Source: Corbicula japonica (Eukaryota > Mollusca > Bivalvia > Venerida > Cyrenidae). Taken from it: 64,000 nucleotides of DNA. The stretch's first letter is position 1. Each line of letters opens with the position of its first letter. The notes beneath the pieces are model-generated. The model was given only the letters and a program-made list of their open reading frames with translations, was not told the DNA's origin and searched no databases. Shown here one piece after another: positions 1-11,799 of the stretch. Where the stretch lies: positions 11,470,938 to 11,534,937 of the forward strand of contig JAZAYU010000008.1 in assembly GCA_038501625.1 (NCBI GenBank), given 5' to 3'. A program made the position numbers and the translations under genes.

Positions 1-483
1 AATTTGACTTCTTGATGCTGAACATAACATATAGGACGGTGAAACCCTCTTCCTTTTTTTGGTACGCAGTGTCTCGGTCGTTTTCGAGATAGATGGAAGT
101 GAACATTGAAAGATACCAAACATGGCAAATATCAAAATATAGCAGGCTCGGTTTGCTTGAGCCTGTTCATTGGCAGTAACGGCAATGCATATTACAGTCC
201 ACACAGCCTGGCTCCGGGCTGAGCTCTACACAATATTTACACAAATATATGCACCGTGCCCAACGACCTTCAAAGATGGTAAATGATAAATGTTCTGATT
301 GAATTTAAGAGTAACATGTACTTTGTACAACCCGCCCATAGCACGCTAACATAAAAGCTTGAGAAGCTTTGGGGACTGTAAAGCGAAATTAAGGTAGGTT
401 ATCGATAACCCACTAAGACTGGATATTTATCAGCTCAGCGATCAGCGAAGGCTGGAATTAAACAATTAAAAAAAACTGATCGA

Positions 484-519
484 CCCCCCACCCCCCCCCC
501 CCCCCACACACACACACAA
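484..519 (+). repeat. poly-C tract followed by (AC)n
   Basis: Runs of 6 and about 15 C separated by a single A pass into an ACACAC dinucleotide run. This is simple low-complexity DNA. The rest of 1-737 shows no gene or repeat that I recognise. Confidence 0.9.
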
Positions 520-737
520 CTTCTTTGATGTTGTAGGTCGGTGTTGGTAAGTTCGTCGAGTACCCACCCATTTCGCTTGACATTGCCATCAGCTACCATT
601 TGTATGTTTTATGTTTTTTGGGGGATGCAATTTCTGAAAAGTGAGAGGATTAGAGGGAATTCACCAAGACGATTTTGTAATAGTTCGTTCTGATGAGATC
701 CTTACGAGGCTAAAGTGAGTGTGGTACACCTAAGAAC

Positions 738-910
738 TTGAGTTGAGCCCCAACTGTTTTGTCACTGACAGTTCCAAGGCGATAACCTTTCGGGATATCA
801 TTTTCGTTTATGATTTGTGGTGTCTTTTTATATTTGATCGTTTTTTAGTCCTTTCTATATTTTTTGGCTGTGCCGGAAGGTTTTCCTGATATGCAAATTT
901 CACTTTTTCA
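738..910 (+). repeat. dispersed repeat family 3 (CACTGACNGTTCCAAGGCG), copy 1
   Basis: The block starts TGAGCCCCAACTGTTTTGTC, carries GACAGTTCCAAGGCGATAA and ends TTCCTGATATGCAAATTTCA. The same order of motifs recurs at 26905-27135, and the end alone at 2080-2150, 1548-1660 (minus) and perhaps 28635-28700. No terminal repeat or coding capacity is visible, so the class is unknown, perhaps a SINE-like or non-autonomous element. Confidence 0.6.
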
Positions 911-930
911 TATATTTAAGAAATACTGCG

Positions 931-1547
931 CTCCTATTTTATCCATTTGCTAAATATATTTAATAATGTCTCTCATGAAAACAAAATGAAACGAATAATT
1001 TAAACACAGCATTATTGTTACAGCAGCAACATATTAAATTAAATGATTTATAACTTAAATAACAGATCAGTTTATTTTTTTAAACATTAATTTTTTACAC
1101 TGCACAGTGCATTAACATATAAAGGAGTACTAGTTACATTTTTGAAGGTACAAAGTAAGACCGACTAATTAACATTTCCAATGTTTCTGTTCATTATTTT
1201 TGGTATGTTTTGTTGCAAATGTTTAAAACTTGAACTTAAGACTTATTTCTTAGCTGCCTTATAGAGTGAAAATCACACATAAACATAAGTATGTAAAATA
1301 AAGCGATTGATTCAAATATTGTTGGCAATAAATGTAACGGTTTAAAAAAGTTAGCTTGGTTCTTGTTTCGCTCCTAAAAGACTTTCAATAAATATTTTAC
1401 TGATACCATATTTAAAGGTGTTATGATGTCACTGACATTTTCCAGAGGAAAATATATATTTATACATGACGAGTATATGCACCATCTGAAAGTGGAAAGC
1501 ATCTTTTACTATTTAAACAGCTTGTTGTCAATTAAAAAAAGTGAACA
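931..1547. other. AT-rich intergenic DNA, nothing recognised
   Basis: Only short open frames of about 70 codons occur, without recognisable motifs. No tandem or inverted repeat was noticed. Confidence 0.5.
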
Positions 1548-1660
1548 AAGCGTATCAGGTACTACCACACCCAGAAAAACACAACCTCCACATGCAGCCA
1601 AAATAAAGAGAGGAAAAGAAGGCATGGGTATATAAGAAGATCAATTTCAAAATGACACTA
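1548..1660 (-). repeat. dispersed repeat family 3, 3' part, minus strand
   Basis: Reverse-complemented, this reads TTCTTTTCCTCTCTTTATTT, then TGGCTGCATGTGGAGGTTGT and a TACCTGATACGC end. It aligns in order with 27045-27115 of the copy at 26905. Small frames crossing this stretch on both strands are incidental. Confidence 0.5.
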
Positions 1661-2079
1661 CAGAAAATTAACGAAAAAATGAATCTATTCAATTCAAAGT
1701 TTATACTCATTGATTGTAACAAGTCGTATGTTAGCAATGAATTCCTAGCAAGACGGTTGGTGTCTATATTATGGGTGTTATTCATGGCTGTATCATATTT
1801 AGTCGTAGATCAGCGACAACTTTGTTCTTCGTCTGACACTTTCTTAGAATAATTGAATTGATACTTTGTCTCTCCGACAACAAAACGGAGTTATAACACA
1901 GAGGCAAGAGGCTAACACGCTATGGATGTCCTTTGTGTGTACGTAAATATGGATTAAAAATAATTTACCCAATAGGGGCAATAATAAGTAAAAGTGTCAG
2001 TATTTAATGTTCTTGATTTTACAATCAAATACTTGACTTCCAACCTGCGTAAGCTTTCAAGTGCTTGTGAAAGCTTGCT

Positions 2080-2150
2080 TAAATGACAATGGTGTTTTCC
2101 GAGTGTGGCTTTTCCTGATAGGCACATTTCACTTTTTGAAAAAAACACAT
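2080..2150 (+). repeat. dispersed repeat family 3, terminal fragment
   Basis: It keeps only the end motif, GAGTGTGGCTTTTCCTGATA followed by GGCACATTTCACTTTTTGAA, matching the right ends of the copies at 738-910 and 26905-27135. Confidence 0.4.
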
Positions 2151-2261
2151 ACAGACTTGCTTGGCTAAACGAAACTGTATATTTCACCAATGATTTCGTA
2201 AAAATTACTGAGTGATGTTAGCGCGCCAAACAGGGAGGTACCTGACGGTATGACTTCATAA

Positions 2262-2407
2262 GGCCTAAAAGTTATAAAACTGAGATTGGAAGCCAGTCTA
2301 AAATCTCAGGCATCTGATTGGCTGAAATGGCGACTGGTTGCTATTTCAGCAATTCAGATGTTTGAGATTTGATACTGGCTTCCATGCTCAGTTTTATAAC
2401 CTTGGGC
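2262..2407. mobile_element. palindromic MITE-like element (family 1), full copy
   Basis: The left arm GTTATAAAACTGAGATTGG and the right arm ending CTCAGTTTTATAACCTTGGG are reverse complements, with the core CATCTGATTGGCTGAAATGG between them. The whole can fold into one long hairpin. The same palindrome recurs at least a dozen times in the window, so it is a multicopy element. It has no coding capacity. Confidence 0.8.
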
Positions 2408-5171
2408 AAATAACATGCGGCACATTCTATGAAACAAGATTTTGTTCAATGAAACATTATCGTATTTAAGTAAGGACTAAAAACTGGTTGTTCTCTCATG
2501 ATAATTAACTTGACAAAGCACTTCAACTTACTGTTTTAACGTTGCTTTACAATTACTGACAGCAAGGCCCAACACCTCTGTGTTTTTAAAATTAAAACAC
2601 AACAAAAATGTTGTATACATATATATGAGAAAACATACAATGAACTTAACTTACGATGAAACATAATCATAATTATAAGTGTAACAAGATTAAAGTGTTG
2701 AAACCTCGCTATTTGAAACTTGCATGATTCGTAAAGTACAAAAACTGGAAACAAGCTTGAATGCCTTACAATACCTCAAAGGCATCATCACATTAGTTAC
2801 TAGTAACTTTATAATAATTACATATTGTAAACAAGCTCTTTGGGAACCATTAGCCTTATGAATTATTAAATATTTTTATTAATATTTCATAAGCTCATCG
2901 TACACAGAACATTCCTGTACATTCCTGGAATGTCTGTAAAAGGACTTTTTTGTTATTAATTTATTTATCATTGCTAAACAGTGATTTAGTATTAATAGAA
3001 AAAAACACGACATTTATAAGGCTGAGAAATAATCGAAATGTTAGGCCACGTGCTAATTAGTGGGAATTTTCTGCCATTACATGTACAATAGTTCTTAAAA
3101 AATCTTTAAAATACTCATTCATTACTGAAATATCTGTACGATTGTAATTTTTATGTAATGCTTAATAAATCATTTTAAAAATATTAATCAATTATATGTG
3201 ATGACTTCAGATATTTGCCAATGTTGCCATGTTAAAAACTATAAAGGATGAACAGATAAGAACGAATGTTTCTATTTTGCCCATATAAAATGCCTAATCA
3301 TTCAATGCAAGGTAAAGTTTGCATATCCCTGTAGTTGCTTCAACTGATTTTTAACAATTTGTTTATCATTAAAAAAGCTCAATTGTGCATTATCCTCTTA
3401 AACACTCAAACCATAACAGAAGCAACCAATATATACATAAGTTCGCATTTGAATCAATATGTAATGTGGTCATGCATTACTATACCCATATTGAAAACAG
3501 GCCGAACCTCATTTCATGCATAAAAAAGTTGGCATTAGTGTAAGAGGCATACCAGCCAAGTATTAGCAGCCTTAACCAAACCCAAATAAATACAACAAGT
3601 ATGTTCAACTGACTTGAAAATGATTATCTATCAATAAGTATCTTTACCCTATATAAAATTATTTTACTTGACCGAATTTCTGTTATGTTTTTTTTCTGGA
3701 ATCTGTGAAGCCTTCCGTGTATTGACGTTCATTTGCATTTCGGTTCTTTAAATTACATACACATTAAAATAAGCTTAATGCAGGCGAAGCTTAACTGGAG
3801 TATGATTACGTTTTTTATCTCTACACCGTACCAAGCGCGATAAAATATGCATAAGAACTCAATAAGGCATATGGAAGTATGTCCTCGATCAATCATTCTG
3901 GCTGCCAAATTAATTCTACATGCAGGCCGACTTTCACAGACCAGGCCTCGATCAATTGCTACTCTGTCAGTTGCATTAAGACAGTCTCTGATAAACGGTG
4001 CAGGAAAGAAAACAAGTGTGTTTTCACTATTTACTAGCAATGTATACACTGGTTGAAAAGATTTATACATATCAGTAAAAACCATACTCAGAGAACAGAG
4101 ACTCCATGCATATCCTATTCTATTCTATTCTATTAAGAAAAGAGAAAGAGAGCTTTTTTATATTATGACTACATAATTTTATTTTAAAATTGAATACATC
4201 GGGCCCCAGAAGAAAATAAGAAGAGATCATTCATTTCGTCTGAGCGCACATTGAAACTGTTGTAGATAATTTCAACAAACACAAAATCGGGTCTGGTTAC
4301 ATATCCGAGCAGGTCAATACTTTCATCGGTACTGAGCCCCTTCCAATCGAACTACAATAGAGATCAGAACAGTCTTTGAAACTGAAACCACTCTTAACAT
4401 TGGAAAATCACAGAGGATAGTATGGATCTAACACTGAGATCAGTTCGCTGACTAAGAGCGGTCGAAAACAGTCCAAAAACAACAACAGTGTTAACAAGTA
4501 TTATCGTATGTGTAAAGAAAAGATATGTGCAGTTACAGCTTCTTACTGGAAAGGAATAGACATCCTCTGTACTCTACCCGGATCAAAGTTTGGAAGATTC
4601 AGCAACGTTAATCAATACTGCATCCGTTCTTACCATACTTATGCAGTCATCGACCACTGTTTGCTTATCATTGCGTAGCGTGCAGAAATACTTCTCTTTT
4701 TACTGTCAATAATTTCTGTCTTTTATGCCGTCTATTCATTGACACAAGATTTGATTTTGATACGTTACTGTCTGCATAAGAATATTTGTTCTGTATGAAA
4801 AGTTTTTGTGTTAAGTGTTCACCGGTGTTCAACTTTTTATTGGTCCATTATAATATGAAGACCATACATGATGACCAATATAAAGCATATTTTCTCTATT
4901 AACCTACCATCATTCTTTATTCTCTTTTGTGTCATCTTCGTTTTATCTAAAAATGTTCTCGTTTTGTTTGACAACATGTCAGTTTGGTCAGGCTTCAGTA
5001 ATGATCTACATTTGCTTGCTATATTTTAAATCAGACATTTAGAAGGCTTCCAAGTTGGCATACTTGCAGACATTCAATATGTCAGTCGTCCAAATAGGTA
5101 ATAGTTGCTACCAGACTCTTTTCATTCGGGCTGTGTCGGGTCACTGAATTGTTCATCTTTGAAATTAGATG
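2408..5171. other. AT-rich intergenic DNA
   Basis: No gene was recognised. A pentanucleotide run (TATTC)n sits at about 4116-4135. The 110-codon frame at 4085-3753 on the minus strand and its plus-strand counterpart at 3847 lack family motifs and are probably chance. The stretch 4200-4700 is somewhat less AT-rich but has no long frame. Confidence 0.5.
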
Positions 5172-5220
5172 CTTTTGGTTTGAGAATGGTCTCCATTCTC
5201 AATTTTATAACCTAGGGTCC
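5172..5220. mobile_element. palindromic element family 1, right half only
   Basis: TTGAGAATGGTCTCCATTCT followed by CAATTTTATAACCTAGGG matches the right arm of the 140-148-bp palindrome. The left half is absent, so this is a truncated copy. Confidence 0.5.
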
Positions 5221-5552
5221 ATTACTAGATCACATAAAGTTGCTCAGAGTTTTCGCCCTTTATTGCATATATTACATGGAACTTTATAGATTCATTGAAA
5301 TGTTTTTTGTTTCTGTTTTTTGTGTTCTATCAAAAATCGAAAAATTATGGAAACAAGCAGAAAAACAGAACTGTAACTTTTGCTGTTTGAAAAACGATTT
5401 TATCTGTACAGCAAGTATATATAACTATATATATATTATTATTAATACCTCATGTTGTCATATGATCTGAGAGTATACAATAAAAGTTGAAAGTTGAAAG
5501 TAAAATTCAATATAAGTCTGTCTATTAACACGTTGTTTACGCAGTGATCTAT

Positions 5553-5696
5553 GCCCAAGATCATAAAACTAAATCAAAAGACTACTCAAATCTCAAGCAT
5601 CTGATTGGCTGAAATGGTGACTGGTCGCCATTTAAGCCAATCGAATGCATGAGATTTGAGACTGGTCTCCAATCTCAGTTTTATGATTATTGGCCC
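5553..5696. mobile_element. palindromic element family 1, full copy (GATCATAAAAC subtype)
   Basis: It begins GCCCAAGATCATAAAACTAA and ends CTCAGTTTTATGATTATTGG. The centre ATGGTGACTGGTCGCCATTT shows the core of the hairpin. The arms have diverged, with mismatches near the left end. Confidence 0.75.
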
Positions 5697-6054
5697 TAGA
5701 AGTATTGAATATTTAACCTTTATACTTAGAATCATATAAAATATAATACATATAGAGTAGTTTCTCTAATTTTGGTTGAAATCAATTATGAAATATATTT
5801 GCTCTCTCTTACTGTTGCCTTTTTTTGACATTGTCTAGTGATTTATTTCAATGTATTGTACGACAATACAGAGATCAATAGTCAACTCAATCTATTCCAT
5901 TTCCTGTACATAATGTCGATCTACTTCTGTTTTCTCTATCATAAGCATATAACTTGCTCTGTCTAAATCTTTGCCAAGTTTCTTGTTCTTTACGATATAT
6001 AAATCACAGTTGTCACACAATGGTGTTTAAGTATATCAATATTTTATGTAGGTT

Positions 6055-6250
6055 GTTGTGACTGTGCAGCCGATAGCGTGTTCGGCTCTATTATGTATAG
6101 TTGATATCGCCCTGGCGATTCTGGCCCGATTTCCGGTCTGAGCCTCATACTTTAGGATTCATGTGAGGAGTTCTTTGCGTTTCTTTCTATGCATTTTGTT
6201 TTCTATGTCATAATTCAATTATGAAATGTGTCAAATAAAAAAATAATAAT
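6055..6250 (+). repeat. possible SINE-like element
   Basis: A less AT-rich head (GCAGCCGATAGCGTGTTCGG, then TTTCCGGTCTGAGCCTC, loosely like a tRNA B box) is followed by an unrelated body and an A-rich tail, AAATAAAAAAATAATAAT. That order is typical of tRNA-derived SINEs. No second copy was found in the window, so confidence is low. Confidence 0.25.
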
Positions 6251-6330
6251 GCAGTCGGGTAGCTGGTTACCCGGTAATGTATACGAATACCTAGAAACAA
6301 AAAAGTGACTAATTCGCTTATAAAACATTA

Positions 6331-7732
6331 AGAGCTATGTGAACGCCATTAAAAACTACGAGTCCGCCAGTAAAAGCTTTGAGACAGCTGTTTAGAGCTA
6401 TTAGGCCGCAAGTAAGGGTATTAGAACGCTATTAAGAGCTATAAGGCTGCCATTAAAATCTATAAGGGTGCCAGTAAGAGCTATAAGACCGCCAGTAAGA
6501 GCTATAAGGCCGCCAGTAAGAGCTATAAGGCCGCCATTTAGAGAGCTATGAGTTCGCCAGTAAGAGCTATAAGGCCGCCAGTAAGAGCTATAAGGCCGCC
6601 AGTAAGAGCTATAAGGCCGCCAGTAAGAGCTATAAGACCGCCAGTAAGAGCTATAAGGCCGCCAGTAAGAGCTATAAGGCCGCCAGTAAGAGCTATAAGG
6701 CCGCCAGTAAGAGCTATAAGGCCGCCAGTAAGAGCTATAAGGCCGCCATTTAGAGAGCTATGAGTTCGCCAGTAAGAGCTATAAGGCCGCCAGTTAGAGC
6801 TATGGGAACGCAATTTAGAGCTATATGGCCGCAAGTAAGATCTATAAAACCGCCATTTTGTGCTATAAGGCCGCCAGTAAGGGCAGTTAGGGCTATAAGA
6901 CCGCCATTTAGAGAGCTATGAGTTCGCAAGTAAGAGCTTTAAGGCCGCCAGTAAGAGCTATAAGGCCGCCAGTAAGAGCTATAAGGCCGCCAGTAAGAGC
7001 TATAAGGCCGCCAGTAAGAGCTATAAGGCCGCCATTAAGAGCTATAAGGCCGCCAGTAAGAGCTATAAGGCCGCCAGTAAGAGCTATAAGGCCGCCAGTA
7101 AGAGCTATAAGGCCGCCAGTAAGAGCTATAAGGCCGCCAGTAAGAGCTATAAGGCCGCCAGTAAGAGCTATAAGGCCGCCAGTAAGAGCTATAAGGCCGC
7201 CATTAAGAGCTATAAGGCCGCCAGTAAGAGCTATAAGGCCGCCAGTAAGAGCTATAAGGCCGCCAGTAAGAGCTATAAGACCGCCAATAAGAGCTATAAG
7301 GCCGCCAGTAAGAGCTATAAGGCCGCCAATAAGAGCTATAAGGCCGCCAGTAAGAGCTATAAGGCCGCCAGTAAGAGCTATAAGGCCGCCAGTAAGAGCT
7401 ATAAGGCCGCCAGTAAGAGCTATAAGGCCGCCAGTAAGAGCTATAAGACCGCCAATAAGAGCTATAAGGCCGCCAGTAAGAGCTATAAGGCCGCCAATAA
7501 GAGCTATAAGGCCGCCAGTAAGAGCTATAAGGCCGCCAGTAAGAGCTATAAGACCGCCAATAAGAGCTATAAGGCCGCCAGTAAGAGCTATAAGGCCGCC
7601 AGTAAGAGCTATAAGGCCGCCAGTAAGAGCTATAAGGCCGCCAGTAAGAGCTATAAGGCCGCCAGTAAGAGCTATAAGGCCGCCAGTAAGAGCTATAAGG
7701 CCGCCAATAAGAGCTATGAGACCGCCATTATG
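6331..7732 (+). repeat. 21-bp minisatellite (GCCGCCAGTAAGAGCTATAAG)n
   Basis: The unit is 21 bp: GCCGCCAGTAAGAGCTATAA plus G. It is degenerate at the left (6331-6480) and broken around 6760-6915, then almost perfect from 6925 to 7732 (about 38 units). Variants CCATT, CCAAT and AGACC recur at intervals, suggesting expansion of multi-unit blocks. Because 21 is a multiple of 3 and the unit has no stop in some frames, it reads as a 271-residue RPPVRAI repeat on the plus strand and as an ALTGGLI repeat on the minus strand. I do not consider either a real protein: no other sequence precedes or follows the repeat in frame. Confidence 0.95.
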
Positions 7733-7735
7733 ACG

Positions 7736-9261
7736 TAAATTACGTGATATCAGACCTCAGCTTAATAGTGTTAGTTGTTTTTGATCATTCGAAATGATCA
7801 ATGTTGAATTTTGCTATAGCAAATGCTATGAAACATTATAATTAATGTTTCATTTACAGCACACCTTAACAGTCCGATAACACCGTTGTTAAAATTCTCA
7901 GTTGAACAGAGTCTGCCTTTTTCAAAGGATAAGAAGTTCACAATAACAAATCAAGAACAAATGAGGTATAACGACAGGTCAGAAGAAACTTGGTAATGCG
8001 TCACCGATAAAGGTCAGTCCTCAATGGGCAAAGTCTCTCAGAAGCTTTTAAAAATAGATGAAATTAAGAAATTGATAATTCTATACTAGCGTGATCAGTT
8101 GGAATTGAATTGTTCAATGTCTAAAAGCAGAGACTTGTTTACGTCATGTGCATAGAATATTTCAATTGCTGCTCGTGTTTAGATCAATTTTCTCATGCTT
8201 CTTCTTCCATTGCTCTCGCTTGTTTTGTGTTGTTTTATTTTTCCCCGTCAAAATTTCAGAATCAATTAATAAATAGGAAGGTGCTTTTTTGGTATGCTCT
8301 AGATATTTGTTTTTCTACATTCAATATAATGATCAATAGTCCGCTTGCAGGCTTCTTACGTAGTTATTGCGTTTACTGAATGCCAGAATGGAATGTTGAT
8401 CTTGTGTTTTGCTTAGTTGTTTTTCGTCACTTGCATGTATCAACGGACATAAAGTAATACAGCTTCCTATATATTTATATTGCATGTGTGCATTATTTCC
8501 ATTAGTTCATGCACAATACATTGTGTATTTTCATGTATATGTAACTGAATACGTATGTTTATTGATGTGTATGTAAATTACACATAAATGTTATATTTTC
8601 TTTCTTATCTGAATTATTCAGGCCGACGAAGCTCAAAGAAAATGTAAATTTCAATGCACACACAACGTGAAACAATAATACTAGTCATACCGGACTATAC
8701 CTGTAAGGGCTCGTGTAAAGGGGTCGTGAACAATTCATGCTCGTGCTCGGTCACGTGGGGATAATAACAAAGCTTTAAACATGATAACACCTTTACAGCA
8801 TATTGTGATGAGTGCAGACTCTAATTAGTCTGATATTCGAATATGTGTGTATAGTGCCCCAAGTGCAATACGGTTTATACCGCGTCCAGCAGTTAATTAC
8901 GGCAAGTTTCAAACTATGGTCCCGACATCAATTTGCTATTAACCAGAAATACATAGCAGGTTTGAGTTTCAAGTTAAAGACTGTTTCTCTATGAAGATTT
9001 TCTTTTTATATTTCAGTTTATCGCTTAAAAAAACAATGCCCATGATTGAAATTATTGCGTATGTCCAATAACATTTAAATTGTTTAAATTCATGCCCGCG
9101 CGTAACAACTATTTGCCACATGTGCGCGATTATTCATCAAAAGTAGAAACGTACATTTTTTACATTTACCTCAATTCTTTACGAACATGCGAGGTTATTT
9201 TTAGATCTCACGCAATTTTGATAATAAAAGTCACGTTTTAAATCATCATTTTGAACTTCTT
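7736..9261. other. intergenic DNA, nothing recognised
   Basis: No gene, tandem repeat or family-1 palindrome was noticed. Short frames at 8146-8379 and 8812-8994 carry no recognisable domain. Confidence 0.5.
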
Positions 9262-9330
9262 CCGTGGAGAAGTGGATATGGCGCCCGCCTGACAAGCCTA
9301 ACCTTAAGCCTTCGGAATAATGTAAATTAT
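9262..9330 (+). repeat. tRNA-like SINE head, decayed
   Basis: CCGTGGAGAAGTGGATATGG followed by CGCCCGCCTGACAAGCC resembles the 5' half (A box) of a Ser/Leu-type tRNA-derived SINE. The expected B box GGTTCGANTCC is not found downstream. Confidence 0.4.
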
Positions 9331-10344
9331 AATATAATACTTCAAGGTCAGGGGACAGTAAATAAAAAAACCCTTTTGCGGATTGGACGATTTTCTTTAG
9401 GGACGATTCGGGCATACTTTATTTTCAAAGTTTCATTGGCCAAAACTATAAAGAATAAAAAAAAATTTTGTTTTCAGAAATATTACATGAATCTAATTAG
9501 ATACTTCAAAATGAAAATGCTTTTTAAAACACTGTTTGAAAGGTGATTTGAAGCACTTAAATGAAGTATTTTTGGAAAAAGGTGGTGTAAACTAAACTAC
9601 AGGAGGACCAAATCTTATAATATAACTCTATTGGAAACTATTTAGTGGTCTCTGACCTAAAATAATGTGAGTAAATAAATGTCGTTTTGCATCCCGCCTG
9701 GTTATTTTTACTTCAAAACATTTCATGACAAATCAAGTCACTAAATGGTGTCATATCTTTATCAACGTCATTTTCCCTGTTTTCCCTATTTCTTATTTAA
9801 CGAGTTTAAAGTGACAAGTATAAAAACTTTTTAATTTAAACATTAATTTTAACATTAAATCCCAGTAATTATATCTCTAACTTGTTTAAACTGACTAGTA
9901 ATGTGATTGTTTAATTTGAAATGAAATTTAAAGGATTATAAAGACAGTTTTTCAGCATAATGTATATTATTTTATTCGAATGGCATACTGCCGAAACCTT
10001 TCCCTAAATACATTTAATCGCTGATGACTGCAAGTCTAAATCCTTAAAGTGTGTCAGAGTCCATCTGCCTATAGATATATTTTTGAACATGGAAACTTAA
10101 AAATATTGAAGGAAAGGGTTGCAGTCCACAAGAAGTCAACATGAAAAACCTATTAAAAATGATTTCATTTGGCAGTCAAATGAAAGGCAACCAAATTTTA
10201 CAATTGACTTCCAAGTGTCTTCTACAAATAAATCTTGTGTAGAGTTTTCTTTTAATTTGGAATTTAAGTTTAAGCAAAGACTGTATATGCAATATATAGG
10301 TCTTTGCTTTCAGTATGAAGTTCATGAGAACGCCAATGCGGAAG
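9331..10344. other. AT-rich intergenic DNA
   Basis: No coding or repeat signature was recognised. Short poly-A runs only. Confidence 0.45.
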
Positions 10345-10422
10345 ATTGGTCGCCATTTCAGCAAAACAGATCCTTGAGATTTTAGACTGGTTTTCATTCA
10401 CAGTTTTATAACCTTGGGCCCA
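10345..10422. mobile_element. palindromic element family 1, right half
   Basis: GGTCGCCATTTCAGCAAAAC, then TTTAGACTGG and CAGTTTTATAACCTTGGGCC, correspond to the centre and right arm of the family-1 palindrome. The left arm is missing. Confidence 0.6.
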
Positions 10423-10495
10423 AGACACGGTCACCATCTCAAAGAAAATAATTTACAAACTCTGCTTCACATTGTGTTATTGTTTCTTTTCAAGG

Positions 10496-10576
10496 TCCCA
10501 ATGTTATAAAACTATGGAATGGAAATCAGTCTCAATCTGATGCTTGGGATTTGAGGCTGGTTTCCAATCTCAGTCC
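10496..10576. mobile_element. palindromic element family 1, internally deleted copy
   Basis: The outer left arm (AATGTTATAAAACTATGGAA, then GGAAATCAGTCTCAATCT) runs directly into GATGCTTGGGATTTGAGGCT and the right arm. About 60 bp of the centre are missing. Confidence 0.6.
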
Positions 10577-10886
10577 AGGTAAATGTCGCCGTGGTGGCGC
10601 TACATAAATAGCTCTGAACATATGAAATGGATCCTGCAATCTGCAAATTTTCATAGTCTTGTTTATAAAGATAACATGTGAAATGGGCATAAGATCTTTG
10701 CTGTGTGATAAACATGACTGAAGACTGGATCGACAATCAATATCATTAATGTTTTAAATTAACTTCTGATCTTCACAGTGCGATATCGATCTCGTACCAG
10801 AGGCCGAAAAATACAATTGTATACGTACATTTTATATACATACCGGTGCTCCTTGTTTTGCCCTTTCCTATAAGTTTTTATAACAT

Positions 10887-11018
10887 GGGCGAACAGCGTA
10901 GATCCAGATCAACCGGCACATCCGCGCCGTCCAATCAGGGTCTGCACTGTTCCTTTTTAATTTATTAGGTTATTTCTGACTTGATACGACAGCACTGGAT
11001 CTATACTGGTCGCAAATG
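10887..11018. repeat. dispersed repeat family 2 (GATCTGGATCTACACTGTTC), copy
   Basis: GCGAACAGCGTAGATCCAGA at the left and CACTGGATCTATACTGGTCG at the right are related in inverse orientation, with GGGTCTGCACTGTTC between. Related segments lie at 12670, 21511, 45243 and 56186. This is probably a non-autonomous inverted-repeat element. Confidence 0.5.
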
Positions 11019-11236
11019 CGATAAAATGTGTATATATGGAGTAAATGGTGAACATTAGTTTCTTCAAATGCCAAAGATATTTGCAAACAGTGTATGGAAC
11101 TCCTGACCACTCAGGTATTTGACTTAAAAAGAGATTTTGGCCTCAACTGTTGTAGATTTTATTTTCATATTAAACAGAAAGAATGTTAGTCATAAAGACA
11201 AGGGGAACTACCAAACCGCATGCAAATATGTAACTA

Positions 11237-11795
11237 CACTTAACAACTTTTCTAAGTATACACCTTCGTACTGGGGCATTACCAGCTAGATTTTTGGGCT
11301 ATTGACCTAAAACTTTTAATAAACCACGCAGTGAATACTAACTAATTTATTAGTAAAACTTCATTCAAAATGACAGCCAACTGACAGCTCAAAATCATTT
11401 AGAATACTGACACCCACATAATACAAATTCACAAAATCAGCTAATAATGCGTATGTTCAACTCAATAAACGAATTACACGTACATATAAATGAACATTTG
11501 CAGCCTAGGACTATGCTATTCTTCTATTTTTGTTAAATTAAATTCATTTCATTAGGATCTTAATGTTTAATAACTGTTTATAGTCCAACCCACTTTTTGA
11601 GCAAATCAGTTGAAATGCATAAATTGTCGTCGCCTATGTTTTAGTTTTCCAATATGCCTGTTAAATTCGACCAATTTTTCTAATAAATCAGTTACTATTT
11701 AGTGGATTTTTATTGAAAGTTTCAGAGCAATAGCCCAATTAACAAGCCAGTAATGCCCCAGTACGAAGGTGTATACTTAGAAAAGTTGTTAAGTG
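11237..11795. mobile_element. 559-bp non-autonomous DNA transposon with long TIRs and TA duplication
   Basis: The left end CACTTAACAACTTTTCTAAG continues TATACACCTTCGTACTGGGG. The right end is its near-perfect reverse complement, closing GAAAAGTTGTTAAGTG. Similarity of the arms continues inward for about 130 bp (GGCTATTGACCTAAAACTTT matches the inverse of the segment near 11740, with gaps). Both ends are flanked by TA (11235-11236 and 11796-11797), the target duplication typical of Tc1/mariner-superfamily elements. There is no transposase frame inside, so it is MITE-like and would depend on an element elsewhere. Confidence 0.85.
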
Positions 11796-11799
11796 TATA

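Noticed and set aside
6918..7733. 271-codon RPPVRAI repeat protein
   Set aside because: The frame is wholly the 21-bp minisatellite, with an equally open minus-strand frame in the same array and no unique flanking coding sequence.
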